From NCBI RefSeq assembly GCF_900465345.1, contig NZ_UEGO01000016.1, positions 83,394 through 147,393 on the forward strand: a stretch of 64,000 nucleotides of DNA, given 5' to 3'. Below are positions 1 through 9,115 of this stretch, piece by piece. The position numbers were made by a program, and so were the translations under genes. The notes below the pieces were generated by a model. That model worked only from the letters and a program-made list of their open reading frames with translations. It was not told where the DNA came from and did not search any database. Each line of letters begins with the position of its first letter. The first letter of the stretch is position 1. Source of the DNA: Asaia bogorensis (GTDB lineage Bacteria; Pseudomonadota; Alphaproteobacteria; Acetobacterales; Acetobacteraceae).

Positions 1-89
1 TTTTTGTCGTTTCCCTGACCGTTTCTTTCCGTTATAGCCCCGCCATCCGCTCCGGTCGGCATCGGAGCATTGCAACAAGGACAGCACAG

Positions 90-323
90 ATGAAGACCGG
101 CATTCACCCCGATTATCACGAGATCACCATCATCATGACTGATGGCAGCGAGTTCAAGACACAGTCCTGCTATGGCAAGGCTGGCGACACGCTGCGTCTC
201 GACGTTGACCCGAAGTCCCACCCGGCCTGGACCGGCGTGCAGCGTATGCTCGACACGGGAGGCCAGGTGGCCAAGTTCAACAAGCGTTTTGCCGGCATCG
301 GCGCTCGCGCCGCCAAGAAGTAA
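90..323 (+). CDS. rpmE: 50S ribosomal protein bL31
   Basis: 77-residue large-subunit ribosomal protein. The sequence starts [19 protein letters not shown] and has the family core [10 protein letters not shown] and [12 protein letters not shown], typical of alphaproteobacterial L31. It has only one Cys (residue 27), so it is the zinc-free form without CxxC pairs. A purine-rich stretch (CAAGGACAG) precedes the ATG. A GC-rich hairpin lies just downstream, so it is probably transcribed alone. Confidence 0.97.
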   Translation: MKTGIHPDYHEITIIMTDGSEFKTQSCYGKAGDTLRLDVDPKSHPAWTGVQRMLDTGGQVAKFNKRFAGIGARAAKK

Positions 324-339
324 TATCAGGCGCTCCTTC

Positions 340-364
340 CCGGGCGGGGCCTTGTCCCGCCCGG
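340..364 (+). terminator. Hairpin after rpmE
   Basis: A perfect 9-bp stem, CCGGGCGGG (340-348) with CCCGCCCGG (356-364), has a 7-nt loop and begins 17 bases after the rpmE stop. No T-tract follows, so it may act as a weak terminator or as an mRNA 3'-end stabiliser. Confidence 0.55.
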
Positions 365-481
365 AAACGATCCCACATCAAGCCTGTCACAATGCCCATA
401 TGGGGTTGCGACAATGCTTCATGTTTCTGTGCCGGCCCATGCGGAGGCGCAGTATCGGATCTGCCTTGAAGGAGGTTCTTC

Positions 482-979
482 ATGTCCTACGATTTCGCAC
501 CACTTTTCCGCTCGGCGATCGGTTTTGACCGCCTGGCCCGTCTGGTTGATGATGCCGTGTCCAATGCACCGGCCCATGCCAGCTATCCCCCCTACAATAT
601 AGAAAAATCGGCCGAGGATGTTTATCAGGTCACCATGGCACTGGCCGGGTTCGGTCCTGAGGATGTCGAGGTTTATCTCGCCGAGAACCAGCTGATCATC
701 AAGGGTCATGTACCTCGCAAGACAGCAGCTGGCGAGTTGCTCCACCGCGGTATTGCGACCCGGGCGTTCGAACGACGATTTGCGCTCGCTGACCATATCG
801 AGGTTAGTGGTGCCGAACTGGTGAATGGTCTGCTGACCGTTTCCGTGCGGCAAGTCACTCCCGAGGCGCTCAAGCCGCGCCGCATTCCGATCTCGCAGGG
901 TACGCCAGCCTCGAACAGCGTCAGGGCCTCCGGCTTGTCAGCAGCCTCCAGCCCCCTTCCGGTCAACCACGCGGCCTGA
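482..979 (+). CDS. Hsp20/IbpA-family small heat-shock protein
   Basis: 165-residue small heat-shock chaperone that would hold unfolded cytoplasmic proteins. An N-terminal region (1-40) is followed by an alpha-crystallin domain (about 40-135) with PPYNIEKSAEDVYQVTMALAGF, the GPEDVEVYLAENQLIIKG strands and FERRFALADHIEVSGAEL with NGLLTVSV. The C-terminal IPI motif (about 137-139) is the usual oligomerisation anchor. A strong AAGGAGG Shine-Dalgarno lies 6 bases before the ATG. It is a single gene; heat-shock control is expected but no clear RpoH promoter was identified. Confidence 0.95.
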   Translation: MSYDFAPLFRSAIGFDRLARLVDDAVSNAPAHASYPPYNIEKSAEDVYQVTMALAGFGPEDVEVYLAENQLIIKGHVPRKTAAGELLHRGIATRAFERRFALADHIEVSGAELVNGLLTVSVRQVTPEALKPRRIPISQGTPASNSVRASGLSAASSPLPVNHAA

Positions 980-1065
980 TTCAGACCTGATCCACCGCTT
1001 TGCATCACGGGGTGGTGTCGAGGCGAGATGGTCTTGCACCCGGGTTTTTTACCAATAATGCGCGC

Positions 1066-1101
1066 AGGGGCTTGACCCCTGCCGCTCTCGCAGACCATAT
1101 C
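1066..1101 (+). promoter_or_regulatory. Possible sigma-70 promoter upstream of trcR
   Basis: TTGACC at 1072-1077 is followed after 18 bases by CATATC at 1096-1101. The -35 box lies inside the short palindrome CAGGGG-cttg-ACCCCTG (1066-1082 region), which could also be an operator. This is a pattern match only. Confidence 0.35.
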
Positions 1102-1217
1102 AGCGCAGACTTTGCTATGCATCCAGCAGGTGCCGCGCAGATCTCCCCGGTACGCCGGGCAAGGACATTCAAATCGGTGCCTGCTGGAGCGATGCTCCTC
1201 ACGCAGGATGGACCGAG

Positions 1218-1802
1218 ATGACCTTGCCGCTTATGCCGAAAGCCACCGCAGTATGGCTGATCGACAAAACCGCCCTCACCTTCACGCAGATTGCCGAATT
1301 CTGCGGCATGCATCCGCTTGAGGTGCAGGCCATTGCTGATGGCGAGGTTGCTGCGGGCATCAATGGCTACGACCCGGTCAAGAACAACCAGCTGACGCAG
1401 GAACAGATCACCCGTTGCGAAGGCAACCCGGATCTGCGCCTCAAGCTTTCGGCCAAGGCCAACCCGGTTGCCCGTCGCGCCAAGGGCGCACGCTACACCC
1501 CGATCGCGCGCCGCAATGACCGCCCGGATGCCATCGCTTTCGTGCTGCGCCAGTTCCCCCAGCTTTCGGAACTCCAGATCATCAAGCTGCTGGGCACGAC
1601 CAAGGATACCATCGCCAAGGTGCGTGACCGCCAGCATTGGAACAGCGCCAATATTAAGCCGCGCGATCCGGTGATCCTGGGCCTGTGCAGCCAGACGGAC
1701 CTTAACGCTGCGGTACAGGCCGCCAATGAGCGCCTCGCCCGTGAAGGTCATTCTGTGCCTGTCGTCGCAGAAATGTCAGAGTTTGACGACACAGAGAACT
1801 AA
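1218..1802 (+). CDS. trcR: TrcR-type cell-cycle transcriptional regulator (DUF1013)
   Basis: 194-residue protein of the alphaproteobacterial DUF1013/TrcR family, whose members are small DNA-binding regulators linked to cell-cycle transcription. The N-terminal part (1-40) WLIDKTALTFTQIAEFCGMH reads as a helix-turn-helix. A second HTH-like segment lies around 115-135 (LSELQIIKLLGTTKDTIAKVRDR). The family-typical GYDPVKNNQLTQEQI and RPDAIAFVLRQFP are present. The tail is acidic (EMSEFDDTEN). It is followed by the DUF465-purEK operon but separated by 76 bp. Confidence 0.88.
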   Translation: MTLPLMPKATAVWLIDKTALTFTQIAEFCGMHPLEVQAIADGEVAAGINGYDPVKNNQLTQEQITRCEGNPDLRLKLSAKANPVARRAKGARYTPIARRNDRPDAIAFVLRQFPQLSELQIIKLLGTTKDTIAKVRDRQHWNSANIKPRDPVILGLCSQTDLNAAVQAANERLAREGHSVPVVAEMSEFDDTEN

Positions 1803-1878
1803 GTAGGGATAGCGCCGGCCATTAACCCTGTTGTAGGATTTCGCGGGTAGTGGCTGAAATGAAAGCGGAAAGAACCTG

Positions 1879-2079
1879 ATGCTCGTTGATCATGAAGTCA
1901 TGCTCCGCCGCCTGCATGAACTGCGCAGCGAGCACCGCGACCTCGATACGGTGATCGATCGTCTCGTCCAGCATCCGCTCAATCAGTTGCAGCTTCAGCG
2001 CCTCAAAAAGCGCAAGCTGCTTCTGAAGGACGAAATCAACTTTATCGAGAACCGCCTTATACCGGATGATATTGCCTGA
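1879..2079 (+). CDS. DUF465/YdcH-family small protein
   Basis: 66-residue highly charged protein, almost entirely helical and probably a short coiled coil (LHELRSEHRDLDTVIDRLV...RLKKRKLLLKDEINFIENRL). This matches the YdcH/DUF465 family, whose role is unknown. A GGAAAGAAC sequence sits before the ATG. Its TGA is directly followed by the purE ATG, so it is the first gene of a DUF465-purE-purK operon. Confidence 0.9.
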   Translation: MLVDHEVMLRRLHELRSEHRDLDTVIDRLVQHPLNQLQLQRLKKRKLLLKDEINFIENRLIPDDIA

Positions 2080-2607
2080 ATGAGCGAAGACCTCGATCTA
2101 TACAGCCAGACAACCGATCTGGCCCAGACACCTCGCGTTGGTATCATCATGGGAAGCCAGTCGGACTGGTCGACCATGAATTTTGCCGCCGAGAAGCTGA
2201 CCGAGCTCGATATCAGCTTCGAAACACGCATTGTTTCCGCCCATCGCACCCCTGACAGGCTGGCTGAATACGCCCGTAGCGCACGGGGTCGGGGGCTTCA
2301 GGTCATTATCGCCGGGGCTGGCGGTGCAGCCCATCTGCCCGGCATGGTTTCGGCCTGGACCACACTTCCGGTTCTGGGCGTGCCTGTCGAATCCCATGCC
2401 CTGAAAGGCATGGACTCCCTGCTGTCGATCGTCCAGATGCCGGGCGGCGTGCCGGTTGGCACACTCGCCATCGGCAAGGCTGGCGCCATCAATGCAGCGC
2501 TTCTTGCGGCCTCTATCCTGTCCCTGCAGGATGAAGGTGTCAGGGCACGTCTGGATACATGGCGCGCCATGCAGACAGCCTCTGTAGCTGACACCCCTGA
2601 AGCATGA
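2080..2607 (+). CDS. purE: N5-carboxyaminoimidazole ribonucleotide mutase PurE
   Basis: 175-residue class I PurE, which converts N5-CAIR to CAIR in purine synthesis. The nucleotide-binding start [11 protein letters not shown], the SAHRTPDR catalytic loop with the key His, [11 protein letters not shown] and the [26 protein letters not shown] segment are intact. The ATG directly abuts the DUF465 stop and the gene overlaps purK by ATGA, which implies translational coupling. An N-terminal extension of about 18 residues precedes the core. Confidence 0.97.
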   Translation: MSEDLDLYSQTTDLAQTPRVGIIMGSQSDWSTMNFAAEKLTELDISFETRIVSAHRTPDRLAEYARSARGRGLQVIIAGAGGAAHLPGMVSAWTTLPVLGVPVESHALKGMDSLLSIVQMPGGVPVGTLAIGKAGAINAALLAASILSLQDEGVRARLDTWRAMQTASVADTPEA

Positions 2608-3761
2608 AGGTTACAGCCCTCCCTCCGGGGTCGAAAATCGGCATCATCGGTGGCGGACAGCTGGGCCGGATGTCTGCGGTAGCCGCCTCCCGTCTGGGCT
2701 ATCACGTGCATATCCTGAGCGCCGAGGCTGATCCGCCAGCGCAGGAAACGGCACAGCGTGTGACCATCGGGGCTTACGATGATGAAGCTGTGCTACGCAA
2801 CTTTGCGCAAAGCGTCGATGTCATCACGTTCGAGTTCGAGAATATCTCCGCGGCTGGTCTGGATCTGCTGTCCTCCCTTTGTCCGGTGCATCCGGCAGGA
2901 CCCGTTCTCGCTATCAGCCAGGATCGTATCCTCGAAAAGACTTTCCTGAGCGACAGTGATATCCCGGTAGCGCCCTGGATTTCAGTTCCGAACGCTGCAT
3001 CGCTTGAGGATGCAGCGACCACGCTGGGATTTCCTTTCCTGCTCAAGACCGCGCGGTTCGGCTATGACGGCAAGGGTCAGTTTCGTATCGCTGATCAGGC
3101 CGCCTTCGATGCGCTTAATCGCGATCTTCCCTTCCCGCTCATTGCCGAAGGGTTTGTGGATTTCGAGCGCGAGCTGAGCGTGATGGTCGCCCGCAACGCG
3201 AGCGGTGCCACCATGTGCTTTGCTGTGACAGAGAACCAGCACAGGGATGGTATTCTCGATGTCAGCCTAGCCCCAGCACGTATCCCGGTACTTCTGGCCG
3301 AACAAGCCGAAGCGCTGGCACACCGCATTGCCGTCACACTTGACCTTGTGGGAATTCTTGGCGTCGAGATGTTCGTCTCGGCAAAGGGAGAGCTTCTGGT
3401 CAACGAGATTGCACCGCGCCCGCATAATTCCGGCCACTGGACGATGGATGCCTGTCTGATCGACCAGTTCGAAATGCATATCCGCGCGGTAGTCAATCTG
3501 CCTCTGCCTGATCCCTATCGCCATAGTGATGCGGTCATGAAAAACCTGATCGGTCAGGATGGCATGGATGTCTGCAGTGCTGTTCTTTCGGGTTCAGGTC
3601 TCGCCTTGCATCTTTATGGCAAGACCGCATGTCGGGAAGGCCGCAAGATGGGTCATGTGAATGCGCTTTTCCCGCTCGGGGCGCTGCCGGGTTCGTTTGG
3701 TATCGCGGCACGCTTCGATGAAGCACTTGGCGTCGGCAGAGACCCTCAGCCGGACGACTGA
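2604..3761 (+). CDS. purK: N5-carboxyaminoimidazole ribonucleotide synthase PurK
   Basis: 385-residue ATP-grasp enzyme that makes N5-CAIR from AIR, bicarbonate and ATP, the step before PurE. The N-terminal preATP-grasp motif [12 protein letters not shown], the ITFEFENIS segment, the ATP-grasp core ([26 protein letters not shown]) and the metal-binding [20 protein letters not shown] are present. Length is normal. It overlaps purE by 4 bp and abuts the convergent radC gene with no spacer. Confidence 0.97.
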   Translation: MKVTALPPGSKIGIIGGGQLGRMSAVAASRLGYHVHILSAEADPPAQETAQRVTIGAYDDEAVLRNFAQSVDVITFEFENISAAGLDLLSSLCPVHPAGPVLAISQDRILEKTFLSDSDIPVAPWISVPNAASLEDAATTLGFPFLLKTARFGYDGKGQFRIADQAAFDALNRDLPFPLIAEGFVDFERELSVMVARNASGATMCFAVTENQHRDGILDVSLAPARIPVLLAEQAEALAHRIAVTLDLVGILGVEMFVSAKGELLVNEIAPRPHNSGHWTMDACLIDQFEMHIRAVVNLPLPDPYRHSDAVMKNLIGQDGMDVCSAVLSGSGLALHLYGKTACREGRKMGHVNALFPLGALPGSFGIAARFDEALGVGRDPQPDD

Positions 3762-4532
3762 TCAGCGTTCGGCCATCAAGCCAAGCTCTCTGAAGCTGGT
3801 ATAGCTGCCATTGCCGATAATGATATGATCGGCAATCCGAACCTCTATCAAGGCTGCGGCGCGCTGTGTGTCATGCGTCATCGCTATATCGCCGTCGGAA
3901 GGCGTTGGGTCACCGCTTGGGTGATTATGGACAAGCACGATGTTCCTTGCCCCGATCTCCATGGCGCGTCGTGCGACTTCGCGCGGATAGACAGGTGTGT
4001 GGTTCACCGTGCCCCGTGTCTGTGCTTCATCTGCCAGAAGACGATTGTGCTCGTCGAGAAACAGGATACGGAATTGCTCGATCGGCTCGCGGGAAAGACG
4101 GGATTTCAGGTAGTCGAGCATTGACCTGGGATTGGAGAGGATATCGCCCTCACCCATTCGTGCACGACTGACCCGTATGGCTGCCTCGTGAAGGAGGGTG
4201 ATCGTGCAGATGAGGTGGCGATCCAGCGAGACAACTCCCGCAAGAGTGCGCTGCTCTGACGAGAACATGGCAGCCAGCGAACCAAAACGCATCAGCATAT
4301 TCTCGCAGAAAGGTATTCGCTTCCCGGCGGGCACGCCTGTCCCTTCGCAAAAAAGATACAGAAGCGCCTCGTCCGACAACACCGGCCCTTGCCCATCAGT
4401 CATGGCCATGTGAGGTAATTCCATCGAGCCGAACATAGCCTGTGCGGCGTCAACTCGCTGCACGCCCGATCTCACATCCATGCCGCCATGCTCGTAAATG
4501 ACTTCTTTCAACGGCATCTCCGCCAAGATCAA
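3762..4532 (-). CDS. radC: RadC-family JAMM protein, intact motif
   Basis: 256-residue RadC/UPF0758 protein. The C-terminal MPN+/JAMM domain keeps the metal-site signature HNHPSGDPTPSDGD (about residues 202-215) and the downstream DHIIIGNGSYTSFRELGL. The N-terminal helical part is divergent, lacking the usual GHRxRLRER start but with LLYLFCEGTG and MRFGSLAAMF. RadC was named for DNA repair, but its biochemical role is unsettled. It is convergent with purK and divergent from the HAD gene with only 11 bp between starts, so a later start (Met6 or Met18) is possible. Confidence 0.88.
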   Translation of the reverse strand: MILAEMPLKEVIYEHGGMDVRSGVQRVDAAQAMFGSMELPHMAMTDGQGPVLSDEALLYLFCEGTGVPAGKRIPFCENMLMRFGSLAAMFSSEQRTLAGVVSLDRHLICTITLLHEAAIRVSRARMGEGDILSNPRSMLDYLKSRLSREPIEQFRILFLDEHNRLLADEAQTRGTVNHTPVYPREVARRAMEIGARNIVLVHNHPSGDPTPSDGDIAMTHDTQRAAALIEVRIADHIIIGNGSYTSFRELGLMAER

Positions 4533-4543
4533 TCGAGTGATGT

Positions 4544-5242
4544 ATGTCAGAGTTTGACCAATATACGAGTGATCATTCTGTCTTGTTCGATCTTGACGGC
4601 ACGATCATAGACTCCCGCATCGGGATCATCGACACTCTTCATGGAGTCGTGCGGGCACTTGGCCACGAGCCTGATCTGTCGATCGATCTTACATGGGTTG
4701 TCGGCCCCCCTCTGGCCGAACTGATGGAAGAGGTCATTCGAGTCTATGGGGACAACAGGGTAGAAGAAGCGGTAGCGCTTTACAGGGTCCTCTACGACAA
4801 ATCTGGCAGGTTCCAGACGCCTGTCTTTCCCCACATGGCCGATCTCCTGCGTGCGCTCGCGCGCTCGCCGGTCAGGATCTTCACGGCGACGTCCAAACCA
4901 GCCTCACTTGCCCGGGAGATATTGCGTCAGCATGGCCTCGATGACTGCTTCGATCATGTTCACGGCGCTGCCGATGATGACAGCGGCGGCGAAAAGCCGG
5001 AGATGATCGCGCGCATCATGCGGCAGGAGGGACTATCCCCTGCCCGGACACTCATGATTGGCGACAGGCGATTCGATATCTCGGGGGCACATGCCAACCA
5101 CCTGCGCGCCATTGGTGTGCTTTGGGGCTATGGTGGCGAGGTAGAACTGACCGAGGCTGGTGCCGACCTTCTTGTCGGTTCACCTGGTGATCTGCCACCT
5201 GCCCTGCACGGTCAATTTACGGCGCTTTCCCGCCTCTGCTGA
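4544..5242 (+). CDS. HAD-superfamily hydrolase, phosphoglycolate-phosphatase-like
   Basis: 232-residue HAD subfamily IA phosphatase. Motif I is FDLDGTIID (nucleophile Asp), motif II is FTATSKP, the motif III Lys is in GEKPEMI, and motif IV is MIGDRRFDISGA. A helical cap (about 30-95) suggests a Gph/PGP-like small-molecule phosphatase. The substrate cannot be told from sequence. It lies between two radC-family genes, divergent from the first and convergent with the second. The start has no clear Shine-Dalgarno. Confidence 0.88.
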   Translation: MSEFDQYTSDHSVLFDLDGTIIDSRIGIIDTLHGVVRALGHEPDLSIDLTWVVGPPLAELMEEVIRVYGDNRVEEAVALYRVLYDKSGRFQTPVFPHMADLLRALARSPVRIFTATSKPASLAREILRQHGLDDCFDHVHGAADDDSGGEKPEMIARIMRQEGLSPARTLMIGDRRFDISGAHANHLRAIGVLWGYGGEVELTEAGADLLVGSPGDLPPALHGQFTALSRLC

Positions 5243-5267
5243 TGTGGAACGGCCTGCGCAAAATCGC

Positions 5268-5966
5268 CTAAAAAAACCCCTTCTGCCTCAGGCTCAAGGG
5301 GAGCCGCCTTTCCGAGACGACCACGACATCATGGACAATCATGGCGAGAGCACCGGCCTCAAGACTGAGGCGCTCCGCAAAACGACGCAGGGGCGAGGTT
5401 GCTGCATGAAACGTGGTCAGTGTTTTCTGGACGCCTATGAAAGAAACAGCCTGAAGCGCCAGTGCCCTGCGGAAAATTGGCGCGGTAGTGGAAAAATCAT
5501 CCACCGGTTCGTCAGCCAGCAACCGGTTGCGATTATCCAGATAGAGCAGTCGAAACTGTTCAGGTACGGCACTCGCCATCACGCCTGAGAGATACGCGCA
5601 GAGCTGGTCCCAGTTCTCCAGTCGGGGACGCAACCGGTCTTCCGCGAGAGCCAGCCGGTCGGCGAGTACTGGGGGAAATCGCAGAAGCAAGAGCCCCTTC
5701 TCGTTCACGCCCAGCGATCGTAAATCCTGGGCGGGGGCTGCAAAGACGGCAGAGAGACTTCCAAATCGTTGCAGGAGCGCCTTGGCCAGGGGTTTGGTAT
5801 CGCGCCGGGGTATGCTGTTGAACAGCAGCACCTCCAGGATTTCGTAATCGGCGAGTGTGTCCGCCCCTGCGCTCATCACGCGATGGCGCATGCGCTCACG
5901 ATGCCCCTGAGGCCCCACACCGCGGAGCAGGTTCTTGCTTTCAGGCGAAAATGAGCGTTTGGCCAT
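5268..5966 (-). CDS. RadC-like protein with degenerate JAMM site
   Basis: 232-residue RadC paralogue. The N-terminal part is canonical (GHRERMRHRVM, LADYEILEVLLFNSIPRRDTKPLAKALL, RFGSLSAVF) and the early MPN segment is recognisable (EQFRLLYLDNRNRLLADE). Where the HNHPSGDPTPS motif should be it reads TTFHAATSPLRR: one His survives, and the first His and the metal Asp are missing. The protein then ends with a recognisable VHDVVVVSERRLPLSLRQKGFF. It is probably catalytically dead rather than frameshifted, because the frame continues into family-like sequence. The start is chosen at MAKRSFSPES; an open frame upstream overlaps the helicase gene. Confidence 0.82.
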   Translation of the reverse strand: MAKRSFSPESKNLLRGVGPQGHRERMRHRVMSAGADTLADYEILEVLLFNSIPRRDTKPLAKALLQRFGSLSAVFAAPAQDLRSLGVNEKGLLLLRFPPVLADRLALAEDRLRPRLENWDQLCAYLSGVMASAVPEQFRLLYLDNRNRLLADEPVDDFSTTAPIFRRALALQAVSFIGVQKTLTTFHAATSPLRRFAERLSLEAGALAMIVHDVVVVSERRLPLSLRQKGFF

Positions 5967-5993
5967 AAGGGCATTACATTCTATATCGGTCGG

Positions 5994-8222
5994 GTGACGC
6001 AATCCCTCATTCCATCCCCCTCGCCCGAATACCTTGAACGTCTCAATCCCGAGCAACGGGAGGCTATTGAGACGACCGAGGGACCGCTTCTGATCCTGGC
6101 TGGAGCGGGCACGGGCAAGACACGCGTTCTGACGACACGCTTTGCGCATATCCTGCTCGATGGCCGCGCGCGCCCCTACCAGATTCTGGCGGTCACCTTT
6201 ACCAACAAGGCTGCGCGTGAAATGCGCGAGCGTGTTGGCGCTCTGCTTGGCGAGAGTGTGGAAGGGCTGTGGCTGGGCACATTCCATGCCCTGTGCGCAC
6301 GGATGCTACGCCGTCACGCAGAATATGTCGGGCTGACCACTGGCTTTACAATCCTCGATACCGACGACCAGCTTCGGCTCGTGCGTCAGATCATGGAGCC
6401 GTTCCGCCTCGATACGAAACGCTGGCCACCTCAAGCCCTGCTCGGTATTTTCCAGCGCTGGAAAGATCGCGGTTTGACGCCCGAACAGGTGACGGCCGCC
6501 GAGGATACGGATTTTGCAGGAGGACAGGCGCGCAAGCTTTACGCCGCCTATCAGGACCGGCTCAAGGCAGTGAATGCCTGTGACTTTGGCGATCTCATGC
6601 TGCATACGCTTGAGATCCTGCGCACACAGCCAGACGTTCTGGCCCAGTATCACCGGCTGTTCCGCTATATTCTGGTCGATGAGTATCAGGACACCAATAC
6701 GATCCAGTATCTCTGGCTGCGTCTGCTGGCCAAGCGCGAGCACGGACCGGCCAATATCGCCTGCGTGGGCGACGACGATCAGTCGATCTATTCATGGCGC
6801 GGTGCCGAGGTGGAAAACATCCTGCGCTTCGAGAAGGATTTCCCCGGCGCGAAGATCGTTCGCCTCGAGCGTAACTACCGTTCGACAGCGCAGATCCTTG
6901 CCGCGGCTTCAGGGCTGATTGCTCATAATTCAGGCCGTCTGGGCAAGACGCTTCGGCCCGGTCGCGAGGACGCACAGGGCGAAAAGCTGCAGATCATCAG
7001 CGCATGGGATTCGGACGAGGAAGCCCGCATCGCTGCCGGGGCCATCGAGCGGCTGCGCAACGAGGGGCACCCCCTTTCCCAGATTGCCATTCTGATGCGA
7101 GCGGGCTTCCAGACGCGTCCCTTTGAAGAACGTTTCCTGACACTTGGCCTGCCTTATCGCGTGGTCGGTGGATTGCGCTTCTATGAGCGCGCCGAGATAC
7201 GCGATGCCATGGCGTATATGCGTGTTCTGGCCCAGCCCGCCGATGATCTTGCCTTTGAGCGGATCATCAACGTGCCAAAGCGCGGTGTGGGCGCCGCCGG
7301 TTTGCAGAAGCTTCATCATGAGGCGCGCAGGCTGAATGCGCCGCTCAGTGTTGGCGTTGCTCATGCCCTCGACACCGGCCTGGTGAAGGGCAAAGGCCGC
7401 GACGCGCTGTCAGGCCTCATGGAGGCTTTCGCCCGCGCCCGCGAAACCCGTGAGAGCGAAGGCCATGTGGTGGCCATGGAGCAGTTGCTGGAGGAAAGCG
7501 GCTACCTGCCGATGTGGCGTGACGATAAGTCGCCCGAGGCCCCGGGGCGGCTCGACAATATCAAGGAATTGCTTCGGGCCATCGGTGATTTCGGCACGCT
7601 CGAAGGCTTTCTCGAGCACGTGGCACTCGTCACAGAGACCGAGGACAAGGCGAGTGCCGACACGGTCAGCCTCATGACCCTGCATGGGGCCAAGGGGCTG
7701 GAGTTCGACACAGTGTTCCTTCCCGGCTGGGAGGAAGGGGTGTTTCCCTCACAGCGCAGCCTTGATGAAGGCGGTCTCAAGAGCCTCGAGGAAGAACGCA
7801 GGCTGGCTTATGTCGGGATCACCCGCGCCAGGAAACGAGCGATCATTATTCATGCCGCCCGTCGACGCATCTATGCCAACTGGCAGGACTCCATGCCCAG
7901 CCGCTTCATTGACGAGATTCCTGCTGAAACGGTCGAACATAGTGGACAGGCCATGCAGGAGCGCCGTCAGGCTGCCGCGCAGACATCCATCTTTGCATCG
8001 GGCCCGCTGAGCAGCACGCAAGGGCGTTTCCGCACACCCGCCCCCCGCGTGACAGATGTGCGACCCGATGCCTCACATGGAATTGCCTCGGGCGCACGCG
8101 TGTTCCATCAGAAATTCGGCTATGGCACCGTGCTCGGTGTCGAATCCGACCGATTGCATATCAACTTCGAGAAGGCAGGCGAAAAACGCATTATGGCCCA
8201 TTTTGTGGAACAGGTCTCGTGA
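5994..8222 (+). CDS. uvrD: UvrD/PcrA-type ATP-dependent DNA helicase
   Basis: 742-residue superfamily 1A helicase acting in nucleotide-excision and mismatch repair. The helicase motifs appear in order: Walker A AGAGTGKTRVL, VTFTNKAAREMRER, GTFHALCARML, Walker B VDEYQDTN, GDDDQSIYSWRGA, ERNYRS, SLMTLHGAKGLEFDTVFLPG and YVGITRARKRA. A C-terminal Tudor-like segment (GARVFHQKFGYGTVLGV) matches PcrA. The start is GTG, 27 bp from the divergent RadC-like gene. The stop overlaps the prmA GTG by 4 bp. Confidence 0.96.
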   Translation: MTQSLIPSPSPEYLERLNPEQREAIETTEGPLLILAGAGTGKTRVLTTRFAHILLDGRARPYQILAVTFTNKAAREMRERVGALLGESVEGLWLGTFHALCARMLRRHAEYVGLTTGFTILDTDDQLRLVRQIMEPFRLDTKRWPPQALLGIFQRWKDRGLTPEQVTAAEDTDFAGGQARKLYAAYQDRLKAVNACDFGDLMLHTLEILRTQPDVLAQYHRLFRYILVDEYQDTNTIQYLWLRLLAKREHGPANIACVGDDDQSIYSWRGAEVENILRFEKDFPGAKIVRLERNYRSTAQILAAASGLIAHNSGRLGKTLRPGREDAQGEKLQIISAWDSDEEARIAAGAIERLRNEGHPLSQIAILMRAGFQTRPFEERFLTLGLPYRVVGGLRFYERAEIRDAMAYMRVLAQPADDLAFERIINVPKRGVGAAGLQKLHHEARRLNAPLSVGVAHALDTGLVKGKGRDALSGLMEAFARARETRESEGHVVAMEQLLEESGYLPMWRDDKSPEAPGRLDNIKELLRAIGDFGTLEGFLEHVALVTETEDKASADTVSLMTLHGAKGLEFDTVFLPGWEEGVFPSQRSLDEGGLKSLEEERRLAYVGITRARKRAIIIHAARRRIYANWQDSMPSRFIDEIPAETVEHSGQAMQERRQAAAQTSIFASGPLSSTQGRFRTPAPRVTDVRPDASHGIASGARVFHQKFGYGTVLGVESDRLHINFEKAGEKRIMAHFVEQVS

Positions 8223-9115
8223 GCGCATCCAGACGACACGCTTCGGCGCTTGAAACCATCTCCGTCACCGTCGCTGATGAGGCCGTGCCGCTTTTCGAAC
8301 AGGCCTTTCTGACCGTTTGCACCACGGTTGGCATTTTCGAGGCTAATGAGGACCAGAACATCTGGCGCGTCGAGGGCGTGAAGGATGTGGGCCATGCCGA
8401 AGAGGAGCTTGCCCGCGCCCTGACATTGGCGCGCCTCATGACCGGCGTGGACGCCGAGCTTGTGCGCGAGCGCACCGAGGCAGAAGGCTGGCTTGCCCGT
8501 ACCTATGAAGCCTTTCCGCAGCAGGATGTCGGACGGCGCTTCGCCATTCGGGGTACCCACCTCACCCCCAGCCACAAGCGTGACCGCCTGACCATCACGC
8601 TGGATGCTGGGATTGCCTTCGGCTCGGGCGAGCATGGTTCCACCCGTGGCTGCCTGAGGGCGCTGGAGGACATGGCCTGGCGCAAACCGGCCCGTATCCT
8701 CGATATGGGCTGCGGGTCGGGTATTCTGGCCATGGCGGCGGCACGTCTTTTCAACAAGCGTATCCTTGCCGTGGATATCGAGCCCTGGTCGGTCCGGGTG
8801 GCCGCAAGCAACGCGAAGCTCAATGGCATCGGCCCGCTGATCGATGCCCGCCTGGGCAATGGCTGGATGACACCGGCGGTTCGTGCCAAGGCCCCTTACG
8901 ATCTCGTCTTCGCCAATATCCTGGCACGCCCGCTCTGCAAGATGGCGCGTGATCTCGGTAGCCATCTTGCTCCGGGCGGCACGGTCATTCTTGCTGGCCT
9001 GCTGACGACTCAGGCCCGTATGGTGCTGGCCGCGCACAGGCGACAGGGACTTGTGCTCGAGAAGCAGTACTACGAAGGCGAGTGGTCCACGCTGGTTCTG
9101 CGCCGTCGTGACTGA
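8219..9115 (+). CDS. prmA: Ribosomal protein L11 methyltransferase PrmA
   Basis: 298-residue SAM-dependent methyltransferase that trimethylates ribosomal protein L11. It has an N-terminal substrate-recognition domain (1-110), the AFGSGEHGSTRGCL segment, the SAM-binding motif ILDMGCGSGILAMAAA, an acidic loop VDIEPWSV and the catalytic-type NILARPL. The GTG start overlaps the helicase stop (GTGA). The following acetyltransferase overlaps its last codons, giving a helicase-prmA-GNAT transcription unit. Confidence 0.95.
   Translation: MSASRRHASALETISVTVADEAVPLFEQAFLTVCTTVGIFEANEDQNIWRVEGVKDVGHAEEELARALTLARLMTGVDAELVRERTEAEGWLARTYEAFPQQDVGRRFAIRGTHLTPSHKRDRLTITLDAGIAFGSGEHGSTRGCLRALEDMAWRKPARILDMGCGSGILAMAAARLFNKRILAVDIEPWSVRVAASNAKLNGIGPLIDARLGNGWMTPAVRAKAPYDLVFANILARPLCKMARDLGSHLAPGGTVILAGLLTTQARMVLAAHRRQGLVLEKQYYEGEWSTLVLRRRD

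Noticed and set aside
5967..6287. N-terminal extension of the degenerate RadC gene
   Set aside because: It would overlap the helicase gene by about 290 bp and lacks RadC features; the start at MAKRSFSPES fits the family.
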